Positions 1 through 6,727 of a DNA stretch of 8,064 bases are shown here, piece after piece. Under the pieces are notes generated by a model. The model saw only the letters and a program-made list of their open reading frames with translations, was not told where the DNA came from and did no database searches. The DNA is from an uncultured Verrucomicrobiales bacterium (GTDB lineage: Bacteria; Verrucomicrobiota; Verrucomicrobiia; Verrucomicrobiales; Akkermansiaceae), in assembly GCA_938001985.1 (NCBI GenBank), contig CALLBE010000160.1, positions 1 through 8,064 of the forward strand, read 5' to 3'. Position numbers and translations under genes: made by a program. The first letter of the stretch is position 1. Each line of letters starts with the position of its first letter.

Positions 1-1769
1 AATTCCAGAGTCGAACGGCGTACGATCATGGTTTGGTCACCAAAGGCTAAGTCTTCACTGAAGACTCGAAACTCATTCAAGATCTCTATCATCAATAGCC
101 CCAAAGAAGAGCGATCGAAACGCTGCCCTAAGACAAAAGCACTCGCCAGCGGGTTTTTGTCTGTGGCTTTTTGAATGGGTGGGATCCATTGCGCCAGTGG
201 TAAAGTGTCCGAGTGTAAGATTGCAATCAACTCGCCCATACTTTTTTCGATTCCCTCTGCAATTTGTTGCCCTCGTCCTCGTTCGCTCCCAATCACTAGA
301 CGGGTTTTTGATAAGTCCAGCGTCTCGATCTCGAGCCTTTCATTTTCAGGGCTCGCATCCACGACGATAATCTCACTCGCCTCAGGGCTTACTTTTTCTA
401 GCTTTTGTAAAAACTGAGCCGCTCTCTCTCCGCCCTGATACACGGGAACAACAATGCTGAATGTACCCCCTTTCACTCGTGCCGTTCGTTTTTTAAAGAC
501 TTGTCGATTTTCCCATAAAAACAGCATAGTAAAAGGCACCCAACTCCAAATAACCAGCCAAGGACCATACCCCCATTGCCCTTGCTCAACCAGACCTTCC
601 CAAGCCAAGAAGTAACACCCCATGAATCCACAGTGCAACAGCCAGCTAGATCGAGGAATAAGCACCAAGTAGCAAACCAGCCAGCTCAAATACCAAAAAT
701 GGACGACAGGCACACAAATCAAAAACGCTTGAAAGATAGAAAATGCAGCTATCAGAACCCTGTTCTTAGAATCCATCAAGAACCTCACCAAAGGAAAGGC
801 CAACAGAACTAGAAAGATCCCAATGAGTACTTTTTTAGAATAATTATTATCCTCCGTTAGTAAGAAAAATATTTCATAAAGCGGATTATTAAACGTGGCA
901 GTACTGCCAAAATGAATAAATCCGAGCACAAAGTTCTCCAAGTGCTCTAGGAAGAAGAGGCTTGGTGCGATTAAAACTAAAAGAAAAACGAGCCAACTCT
1001 GAAACTTATGCTTCCACGTTCGGATGATAAAAAGAGGCAGCAACAAGCACGCCATCACCTTAATCTGAATCGCCAGACCTAAGAAGAGCCAAGCGGACTT
1101 ACACTTCTGTTGATGTAAAAACCACAGAGCTGTTAATAATGCCCCCACCATCAAACTGTCAATATGGGCTTCCACCGCAAAGGAAGCCAAAATAATAGGA
1201 TTAAAAGCCCAGAGAATCAGCCAGCGAACAGGCCTCCCTAAATCAATACAAAATAAGGTTAAAATCCCCAGAACCCAGAAATCCCCAATCAAAGAGAGCA
1301 GCTTGAACACATACAAATGATCCCACGTTTTCCCGGCCAAGCTCATTAATAACTGCATTCCCGGTGGGTAAGCCGTCATGTTGTCCTTATGATTCATCAG
1401 CTCCCAATCCGCATCTCGGTAAGCACTCAATGCCTCATGATCTGCCGTGAACTCATAAGGATTCTGCCCTTTTAAAAGCAGTTTCCCTTCCCATAAATAA
1501 CGATGAACATCATCGGAGACAGGCGCCTCCCAATAAGCCAAACGAAGCAAAGCTGCCGCGGCAAAAATAAGAATAATGCTTTGTTTTAAAGACAGGCGAG
1601 GAAAGGTGAACAGCAGGGACATCATGCCCACCCAGCTGATGGCGTGGTAAAGCACTCGCTCTCTACCACCCTCCTGAATACTCTGCAGCTGGCTCCAGCT
1701 ATATCCGACCGCAATCATGACTGCTAACGAAAGCAGCCAGACGCCCCAACGGTAATAATTAACCTTCAC
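1..1769 (-). CDS. Two-domain glycosyltransferase: GT-C-type membrane part fused to a family-2 glycosyltransferase (3' end cut by window edge)
   Basis: An uninterrupted minus-strand frame of 589 full codons runs off the left edge. GTG at 1767-1769 is the only reasonable start: an in-frame TAA lies at 1782-1784 and the next ATG falls inside the first membrane helix. Residues 1 to about 423 are multi-pass and hydrophobic, with marks of GT-C polyprenyl-phosphate-sugar transferases: an Asp pair in a loop (D86-D87, then RYLWEG at 90-95), NPY at 103-105, YPPG at 134-137 and EAHID at 200-204. A last helix (about 400-420) leads to a basic linker. Residues 437-589 form a GT-A family-2 domain: SIVVPVY at 438-444, VVD at 469-471, GRGQQ at 498-502, HSDT at 519-522 as the DXD-like metal/sugar-nucleotide site and GDQ at 577-579. 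This half resembles the 'rSAM/selenodomain-associated transferase 2' type. Likely role: envelope glycan or glycolipid synthesis at the inner membrane. Sugar and acceptor are unknown. It starts 42 bp after the redox gene, so co-transcription is likely. Confidence 0.88.
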   Translation of the reverse strand, partial: MKVNYYRWGVWLLSLAVMIAVGYSWSQLQSIQEGGRERVLYHAISWVGMMSLLFTFPRLSLKQSIILIFAAAALLRLAYWEAPVSDDVHRYLWEGKLLLKGQNPYEFTADHEALSAYRDADWELMNHKDNMTAYPPGMQLLMSLAGKTWDHLYVFKLLSLIGDFWVLGILTLFCIDLGRPVRWLILWAFNPIILASFAVEAHIDSLMVGALLTALWFLHQQKCKSAWLFLGLAIQIKVMACLLLPLFIIRTWKHKFQSWLVFLLVLIAPSLFFLEHLENFVLGFIHFGSTATFNNPLYEIFFLLTEDNNYSKKVLIGIFLVLLAFPLVRFLMDSKNRVLIAAFSIFQAFLICVPVVHFWYLSWLVCYLVLIPRSSWLLHCGFMGCYFLAWEGLVEQGQWGYGPWLVIWSWVPFTMLFLWENRQVFKKRTARVKGGTFSIVVPVYQGGERAAQFLQKLEKVSPEASEIIVVDASPENERLEIETLDLSKTRLVIGSERGRGQQIAEGIEKSMGELIAILHSDTLPLAQWIPPIQKATDKNPLASAFVLGQRFDRSSLGLLMIEILNEFRVFSEDLAFGDQTMIVRRSTLE

Positions 1770-1811
1770 TTTGTGCTTATCTTACCCTGACCCTAGAGAA
1801 GCTAAGGTTCT

Positions 1812-4124
1812 CTATTTTTTAGACTCTGCCATTTCAACCAATGACGCTGGCAATTGATCAAAGACGATCTTCTCTTTTTCACCCGTCTCTGGATTCGTTG
1901 TGTAGCGTCCGAATTTAAGCACGCCCGTAGGACAACTCTGCACACAAGCCGAACAGCGAACACACTGAGGGTCTGCCATTGGCTTGCCTTTGTTTGCAAA
2001 GTTCATGACATCAATTCCCTGATGGCAGACTGAAGTACAGACATTACAGGAAATACACTTCTTCTTATCTGCGAAGATTCTAAACTTACTAAATCTCGAG
2101 TAAATGTGCATCAAAGCCGCAAGTGGGCAGGCAAATCGACACCAAACACGCCCTGAGAAATGGAAGTAAAAAGCCACCCCAATAATCCCAGCAAATAATA
2201 AATCAACAAACCAAACATAACTCCAAGCTTGTGCGATTCCGCCATTAGGAGAGCCGTAGAGTAAGAACTGATAAACCTCTTTAAAGAACGGCACATGAGC
2301 CCAAGCCAGCACTCGTGAGATTAAAATCACAAAGGCCATCCCTAAAAAGACCTGACCAATCATATTGAGCTTATTAGACAAAGGACCATGTGGCATTTTA
2401 TGACGGTGCGCATCGCCTAGCGTTTCCGCCAATGCCCCACAAGAGCAAATCCATCCACAGTACGCCCCTTTACCCCAGCGACGAACAATCCATGGAACCA
2501 CCACAAAGGTTTGGAAACAGCTCACAATCAGCCAACCCCACATCGGGTCTTTAGTGAATACGTTCCAGAAAAACAGAGGCCAGGCTAGAATCACGCCAAA
2601 CGCACGCCAATACTCACGACCACTTCCGTAATTCACCTCAGGGAAAAACTCATCAGCCAGCCACTTAGAAACACCTGAATCGAATAAACCATTGGCACCC
2701 ATTAACGGTAAAACGATATACGGTAGCAAAAACAACGGGATGATCTGGATCAGCCCTAAGGTGATTGTTTGTCGCTTCACATAAGGTGTTTTGCGGCGTT
2801 GGATTCTGCGGAAACCAAAAACAACGATAATGATACAATAAGCAAATGAATAGAAAAAGCCCGGATCACTCGCCACGTATTGCAGAATACCTAAGGGCGA
2901 CTTGGGATCAGCAAAATCACCACCTTGACTCACCCACCACTCGGAGAGTCCAAAGGGGAAGAGGTTATTACTGCTCCACCATTCGTTGATCGGTAGCCAT
3001 GTGCCTCCTTTTTTCCACTGGTAGACAAAGGTCATTAATAAAGCCGCCAAAGCGGCTGTCACCCACCAGTTCATATTTCGCTCCCCAGAGATCGTGATGT
3101 TCGAACGACGGAAAAACTCAAGCGGTGCTTCTCGACCAATCAATGTGAATACCGAATCATTCTCAATAGAACTTTCAGCCTTCGTTTCCTTATCAATTAA
3201 AGTGACGTGAGTGTCTGTGATCTCTTTAACCTGAGTTCCTAAGGCTAAAGTTAATAATCCATCCTGAGCAGCTTGTTCAATACGTTCAATATTATCAGGC
3301 TTTGGACGAGTTAACGCAGGGCTTCGGTAACTCAGCGTGACCTCACCTTCGCCCTCAGCGATGGCCATCGCAGCTTCGATAGCACTGTCACCACCACCAA
3401 CGACAAGCACCTTCTTCCCTTGATAAACCTTAGGGTCATGAAGGCGGTTCATGACCTTATCCTTACCCTCGCCAGGCACGTTTAGTTTGCGGAAATTACC
3501 CGAGCGGCCAATAGCCACCACCACACGAAGGGCGGTCCAGGCTTCTTTCTCCTTAGCATTCGCGTTTTCTAAAACAAAGAGCCCGTCTTTTTTTGCAATT
3601 TGCTCAACTCGACCCGACGTGATCTCAATACCCGCCTCAACGATTTGCTCCTGCATCTCCTCGAGCAAGCTCTCCTTAATACCTGCTCTATCACCATACT
3701 GAACTCCGCCAGATGGTGTCATGTCCGTTGGGTATGTGAAAATAGGTTTTCCCTTAGGGAAGTTTTTCACCGTAGAAAAAGCCTCGCTGGTTTCTATTAA
3801 AACATACTTCAGCCCCGCTTTCTTAGCTTCCATCGCGGCTGAAATCCCAGAAACACCGCCACCAATGATTGCAAGGTCATAAACAGCCGTCTCTTTAGCC
3901 TTAGCACGCTGAGCTGGAAAGGAAGGTTCAGCTAGAATCGCCTGCACCGCCTTAGTGCCTGTTTCCGAAGAAAACTTCAAAAGAGGCACCCCTGATAAAT
4001 CACCCACAATACGCACGCCCTCTTGATTCGTCAGCCCGTCCTCACCCACAACAGGTAGCTTCTCTACCGCTCCAGCAGGCCATTGACCATGAAGCCAGTG
4101 ATAATATTTTTTTATAAAATTCAT
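1812..4124 (-). CDS. Membrane FAD/NAD(P)-dependent oxidoreductase fused to a NapH/NosR-like 4Fe-4S ferredoxin module
   Basis: The protein has 770 residues from ATG at 4122-4124; I prefer this to a TTG 60 bp upstream because the residues between look non-coding. After a roughly 80-residue N-terminal region comes a thioredoxin-reductase-like flavoprotein: FAD-binding GGGVSG at 88-93, VAIGRSG at 203-209 and a second nucleotide-binding GGGDSA at 243-248. No CxxC redox pair is seen in this half, so it is not an ordinary thioredoxin reductase. Residues about 350-660 hold several membrane helices with YCGWICSCG (Cys 556, 560, 562) and, further on, WCRFACP (Cys 662, 666), the cysteine pattern of NapH/NosR/CcoG-type proteins. 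Two 4Fe-4S motifs follow: Cys 690, 693, 696, 700 and Cys 721, 724, 727, 731. Inferred role: electrons pass from NAD(P)H through FAD to Fe-S centres at the cytoplasmic membrane; the acceptor is unknown. No strong ribosome-binding site precedes the ATG. The gene heads a probable two-gene transcript with the glycosyltransferase. Confidence 0.9.
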   Translation of the reverse strand: MNFIKKYYHWLHGQWPAGAVEKLPVVGEDGLTNQEGVRIVGDLSGVPLLKFSSETGTKAVQAILAEPSFPAQRAKAKETAVYDLAIIGGGVSGISAAMEAKKAGLKYVLIETSEAFSTVKNFPKGKPIFTYPTDMTPSGGVQYGDRAGIKESLLEEMQEQIVEAGIEITSGRVEQIAKKDGLFVLENANAKEKEAWTALRVVVAIGRSGNFRKLNVPGEGKDKVMNRLHDPKVYQGKKVLVVGGGDSAIEAAMAIAEGEGEVTLSYRSPALTRPKPDNIERIEQAAQDGLLTLALGTQVKEITDTHVTLIDKETKAESSIENDSVFTLIGREAPLEFFRRSNITISGERNMNWWVTAALAALLMTFVYQWKKGGTWLPINEWWSSNNLFPFGLSEWWVSQGGDFADPKSPLGILQYVASDPGFFYSFAYCIIIVVFGFRRIQRRKTPYVKRQTITLGLIQIIPLFLLPYIVLPLMGANGLFDSGVSKWLADEFFPEVNYGSGREYWRAFGVILAWPLFFWNVFTKDPMWGWLIVSCFQTFVVVPWIVRRWGKGAYCGWICSCGALAETLGDAHRHKMPHGPLSNKLNMIGQVFLGMAFVILISRVLAWAHVPFFKEVYQFLLYGSPNGGIAQAWSYVWFVDLLFAGIIGVAFYFHFSGRVWCRFACPLAALMHIYSRFSKFRIFADKKKCISCNVCTSVCHQGIDVMNFANKGKPMADPQCVRCSACVQSCPTGVLKFGRYTTNPETGEKEKIVFDQLPASLVEMAESKK

Positions 4125-4204
4125 AAGGTTGTTTGTGAGTATTGTTACGGAAGAATATTGATGGTAGCAATAAAACGGCACCAAGTCACGGTTCAGTTTA
4201 AGTT

Positions 4205-4210
4205 ATTATA
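4205..4210 (-). promoter_or_regulatory. -10 box of the leftward redox/glycosyltransferase transcript
   Basis: On the minus strand these bases read TATAAT, a perfect sigma70 -10 hexamer. It would start a transcript near 4198 with a leader of about 75 bases before the ATG at 4124. The -35 position (about 4228-4233) is a poor match to TTGACA, so the call rests on the -10 alone. Confidence 0.4.
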
Positions 4211-4231
4211 GATGTTCGAGATTCCTTTACA

Positions 4232-4237
4232 TATAAT
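4232..4237 (+). promoter_or_regulatory. -10 box of the SGNH hydrolase gene
   Basis: The plus strand reads TATAAT, a perfect -10 hexamer, 23 bases before the ATG at 4261. This predicts a short leader of about 17 bases. No good -35 hexamer is present at the right spacing (4208-4214), so an activator may be needed. The box lies back to back with the leftward TATAAT at 4205-4210. Confidence 0.45.
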
Positions 4238-4260
4238 ATTTTGTTTAGTTTACATAACGG

Positions 4261-5592
4261 ATGTTTATTAAATTGCTATTTCTTGCATTGGGTTTTCTTT
4301 CCTTCACTTTAGCTAAGGTTGTAAAAGTAGCCTGCATAGGAGACAGTAATACAGTTCGACACCATTACCCTCGTGAACTTCAGCGCTTATTGGGAAATTC
4401 CTATAAAGTAAAACAGTTTGCCGTGAGTGGATCAACTCTACTTTCTGGCACTATCAATCCTAAAGGTCAACTCAGAGGCTATATGGAATTGGCTAAGTAC
4501 AAGGAAGCTTTGGCATACAATCCTGATATAGCGATCATTATGCTAGGCACTAATGACTCTATGTATTGGGATGATAAAGCACGAGACGCTAAATTCCCAG
4601 GGACTCTCAAAGAAGAATTTACCACTAACATGAAAAAAATGACCGAGGAGCTTAAGGAAGCAAACCCAACGGTTAAAGTTTTCATTGTTAAACCACTTCC
4701 TGTTTTCCCCTCTAAAAGTAGACCTGCAATCCGCAAGACTTCAATCGAAAGAAAACAAGTTTTAGAATCTGTGCTTTATGATCATATAGAGGCCATAGCT
4801 AAAGACCTTAAACTTCCTCTAATTGATGTTTATTCCCCAATGAAAAATGACATTCATCTCACACAAGATGGGGTTCATTATCTTAAGGCGGGCTACCATA
4901 AAATGGCTTCTATTATAGCAGAAGGAATTAAGAAATCAGAAATGGATGTCGACGAGCATAATGATGATTATAAGAAAAAGAATATCGACGCCTACAACGA
5001 GAATCTCCCCCAGGTTTTTTCTTGTGGGGATAGTATCTCAGCAGGCTACGCTCCGTATTTAAAAGAATCTTTAAGGCATTCGTTTTCTGTCATGCATCGA
5101 ATTGATGCTATTAAAAAGTTTAAATTAAAAGTTAACTATAGAGGGCCAATTCCTTCTCTAATAGAGACTACGCGTAAGGCTCTAGAAAGTAAGCAGTTCA
5201 ACCCGAAATACCTATTATTGAATAGCGGATTACACGATGCAAAGAGAGGTAGAAGCTTAGATGGTTATAGGGAGTCGCTAATGATTATTATTGGTCTAGC
5301 AAAAAAACATAAAAAGGAGCTGGTTTGGATAACCACGACAAAAACAGCAAAAAAAGACAACAAAGCGCCCGTTATTGATTCTTATAATAAATTAGCTAAG
5401 CGCCTAGTCTCAGAGGCTGGGTTTAATTTTATTGATTTGGGTGGGTTTACAGAAAACCTCATCCTCAACAATAGGCCGGGGGCTGTAATGTCTGCTGATA
5501 AAGTGCATTTCACTCCAAGAGGCTATAAGCTCCAAGGCGAGTTTTTAGCCACCAAACTCCAGGAGATCATCAAAGCGCAGTCTCTAAAATAA
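4261..5592 (+). CDS. Secreted protein with two tandem SGNH/GDSL hydrolase domains
   Basis: The 443-residue protein begins with a signal peptide (about 1-18, hydrophobic core ending TLA). Domain 1 (about 20-232) has block I GDSN with nucleophile Ser29, block II Gly57, block III GTND with Asn98 and Asp99, and block V DGVH with Asp203 and His206. Its style is that of sialate O-acetylesterase-like SGNH proteins. Domain 2 (about 248-440) has GDSIS with Ser258, NSGLHD at 321-326 and DKVH with Asp413 and His416, resembling the acetylesterase-like SGNH domains common in Verrucomicrobiota and Planctomycetes. Both triads appear complete, so both halves could be active. The likely reaction is removal of acetyl or similar ester groups from a polysaccharide in the periplasm or outside the cell; the substrate is unknown. 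The gene stands alone between a divergent neighbour and rplU. It has no evident Shine-Dalgarno before the ATG and is clearly more A/T-rich than its neighbours, possibly a sign of acquisition. Confidence 0.88.
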   Translation: MFIKLLFLALGFLSFTLAKVVKVACIGDSNTVRHHYPRELQRLLGNSYKVKQFAVSGSTLLSGTINPKGQLRGYMELAKYKEALAYNPDIAIIMLGTNDSMYWDDKARDAKFPGTLKEEFTTNMKKMTEELKEANPTVKVFIVKPLPVFPSKSRPAIRKTSIERKQVLESVLYDHIEAIAKDLKLPLIDVYSPMKNDIHLTQDGVHYLKAGYHKMASIIAEGIKKSEMDVDEHNDDYKKKNIDAYNENLPQVFSCGDSISAGYAPYLKESLRHSFSVMHRIDAIKKFKLKVNYRGPIPSLIETTRKALESKQFNPKYLLLNSGLHDAKRGRSLDGYRESLMIIIGLAKKHKKELVWITTTKTAKKDNKAPVIDSYNKLAKRLVSEAGFNFIDLGGFTENLILNNRPGAVMSADKVHFTPRGYKLQGEFLATKLQEIIKAQSLK

Positions 5593-5643
5593 GCTTGTTG
5601 TCATTCTTTTATGAGAAAACAAGTAACGCATCTAATTGGGTTG

Positions 5644-5679
5644 AAATCACTTTATGTATTAAAATCCCTTTATGTTTAA
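5644..5679 (+). repeat. 18-bp imperfect tandem repeat upstream of the rplU promoter
   Basis: Two adjacent 18-base units (5644-5661 and 5662-5679) match at 15 of 18 positions. The shared core is AAATC, one variable base, then CTTTATGT. The repeat ends 8 bases before the proposed rplU -35 box. It could be an upstream A/T-rich promoter element or a binding site for a dimeric regulator, or it may be chance in A/T-rich DNA. Confidence 0.5.
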
Positions 5680-5687
5680 AAAAAAAC

Positions 5688-5717
5688 TTGCAGAAAAATA
5701 AATTCTATGACCATAAT
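5688..5717 (+). promoter_or_regulatory. Probable sigma70-type promoter of rplU-rpmA
   Basis: A -35 like TTGCAG (5688-5693) is followed after 18 bases by CATAAT (5712-5717), five of six bases matching the -10 consensus. A run of A lies directly upstream of the -35, as in UP elements of strong ribosomal promoters. Transcription would start near 5724, giving a leader of about 28 bases. Confidence 0.5.
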
Positions 5718-5722
5718 CCACG

Positions 5723-5736
5723 CCCTTTTCGGAGGG
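5723..5736 (+). promoter_or_regulatory. Hairpin enclosing the rplU Shine-Dalgarno
   Basis: CCCTT (5723-5727) can pair with GAGGG (5732-5736), with one U-G pair, around a UUCG tetraloop (5728-5731). The strong Shine-Dalgarno GGAGG (5731-5735) lies inside it. The ATG of rplU is 16 bases beyond the GGAGG, longer than the usual 5-9. No nearer in-frame start exists, because a TGA sits at 5746-5748. The pairing is read directly; a regulatory role is inference. Confidence 0.4.
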
Positions 5737-5751
5737 AGAATCTTTTGAATC

Positions 5752-6066
5752 ATGGCTTACGCAGTAATTAAAACAGGAGGAAAACAATATCGAGTCCAAG
5801 AAGGCGATGTTATTGACGTAGACAAGCTTGCAGTTGATGCTGGTTCAGAAATCACTTTAGACCAAGTTTTAATGGTAGGCGAAGGCTCTTCAGTTAAAGT
5901 CGGAGCTCCTTTCCTTGAAGGTGCTTCTGTTAAAGCTAAAGCGGTTGAGCAATACAAAGGCAAAAAGGTAATTGCTTTCAAATTCAAACGCAGAAAAGGT
6001 TTCCACAAAACAAAAGGTTTCCGTCGTCATCTCACTAAATTAGAGATCACAAGCATCGCAGGCTAA
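5752..6066 (+). CDS. rplU: 50S ribosomal protein L21
   Basis: The 104-residue product has the normal bacterial L21 length. Recognisable features are the N-terminal [19 protein letters not shown], the V(M)[13 protein letters not shown] stretch in the middle, [16 protein letters not shown] (about 77-92) and a C-terminal [10 protein letters not shown]21 binds 23S rRNA in the large subunit and assembles with L20. It is followed after 21 bases by rpmA, the usual bacterial pairing, and the two share a promoter upstream and a terminator downstream. The start ATG is fixed by the conserved N-terminus and an in-frame stop just upstream, which leaves an unusually long gap to the Shine-Dalgarno. Confidence 0.98.
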   Translation: MAYAVIKTGGKQYRVQEGDVIDVDKLAVDAGSEITLDQVLMVGEGSSVKVGAPFLEGASVKAKAVEQYKGKKVIAFKFKRRKGFHKTKGFRRHLTKLEITSIAG

Positions 6067-6087
6067 ACTTTAATACTCACTAGACAA

Positions 6088-6342
6088 ATGGCACATAAAA
6101 AAGGACAAGGTTCAGTTAAGAACGGAAGAGACTCTAGAAGCAAGAGACTTGGTGTTAAGAAATTTGGTGGCGAGAAAGTAATTGCTGGCAACATCATTAT
6201 TCGTCAACGCGGAACTAAATGGCATCCAGGTGAAAACGTTGGCCTAGGAAAAGATTTCACAATCTTCTCATTGGTTGACGGTAACGTTTACTTTGACCGC
6301 AACGGTGGCCGAGTGAATGTAGCAATCGCTCCTGAAGCTTAA
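6088..6342 (+). CDS. rpmA: 50S ribosomal protein L27
   Basis: The 84-residue product has the family length and the conserved start [16 protein letters not shown], then [28 protein letters not shown] and FDRNGGR. L27 lies at the large-subunit interface, and its flexible N-terminal tail reaches the peptidyl-transferase centre. The protein starts directly with the mature MAHKK tail, so there is no Firmicutes-type N-terminal extension needing Prp cleavage. No Shine-Dalgarno is visible in the 21 bases after rplU, so initiation probably depends on translational coupling to rplU or on an unstructured A/T-rich start. A strong terminator follows 22 bases after the stop. Confidence 0.98.
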   Translation: MAHKKGQGSVKNGRDSRSKRLGVKKFGGEKVIAGNIIIRQRGTKWHPGENVGLGKDFTIFSLVDGNVYFDRNGGRVNVAIAPEA

Positions 6343-6364
6343 GAACCACATAATCATTGATTTT

Positions 6365-6398
6365 AAAAAAGCCTTAGGTCTTAACCTAAGGCTTTTTT
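6365..6398 (+). terminator. Rho-independent terminator of rplU-rpmA
   Basis: A perfect inverted repeat has arms AAAAAAGCCTTAGGT (6365-6379) and ACCTAAGGCTTTTTT (6384-6398) around a 4-base loop CTTA. The G/C-containing stem is nine pairs, preceded by A6 and followed by T6. It starts 22 bases after the rpmA stop. Because of the A run it could also end transcripts from the minus strand, including that of the 3D lipoprotein. Confidence 0.93.
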
Positions 6399-6727
6399 GT
6401 GTTTATTTTTTAACTTTAGATTCACTTCAGCAGGGCAACTGAATAAACGAGCACAAAGGATTGAGCTGCCCCTTGCTATTCTTGATGGGGTTCTACAATG
6501 ACTCTAGGTTAATAATATCAGTCTTGCTGTACTTAGTGGATCAAATCGAGACGCTATTCATTCAAGCTAGGTAATTAGGAAAGATTGGGCCTTGTGAATA
6601 ACCTTACTCAATAAAGAAACTGCTAGGTTGTCGCAAATGCCTAATAGTTAATAGAGAAGCTTTAAGAGACTAAAGGGGCTTTAACTTGGGCTCAGTTTAG
6701 GGAGAGTGGGGGATTGCTTTTATAAAC
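6399..6727. other. Gene-free interval between two convergent genes
   Basis: I see no supported gene, tRNA or strong hairpin here. Stop codons are frequent in all frames. The longest piece with a protein-like look is on the plus strand at about 6415-6498 (contains AGQLNKRAQRIELPLAILDG, then TGA at 6499-6501). It has no ATG and opens within the terminator, so it is not called. A 7-base direct repeat GCTTTAA occurs at 6659-6665 and 6678-6684. The region may be ordinary spacer or decayed sequence. Confidence 0.6.

Noticed and set aside
175..812. Plus-strand open frames within the first 800 bases
   Set aside because: They lie opposite the glycosyltransferase frame, which has clear domain motifs; the plus-strand products look like nothing known.
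3451..3800. Plus-strand open frames opposite the flavin module
   Set aside because: Shadow frames of the well-supported minus-strand oxidoreductase, rich in Ser/Arg/Leu as expected for antisense reading.
4125..4184. Upstream extension of the redox protein by 20 residues from a TTG codon
   Set aside because: TTG is a rare start, the added residues have no coding character, and the ATG at 4122-4124 gives a natural N-terminus. The stretch also holds part of the leader.
5594..5623. Possible terminator after the SGNH hydrolase (CTTGTT at 5594-5599 with AACAAG at 5618-5623)
   Set aside because: The stem is only six pairs with a large asymmetric loop and no T-run follows, so it does not qualify as a rho-independent terminator.
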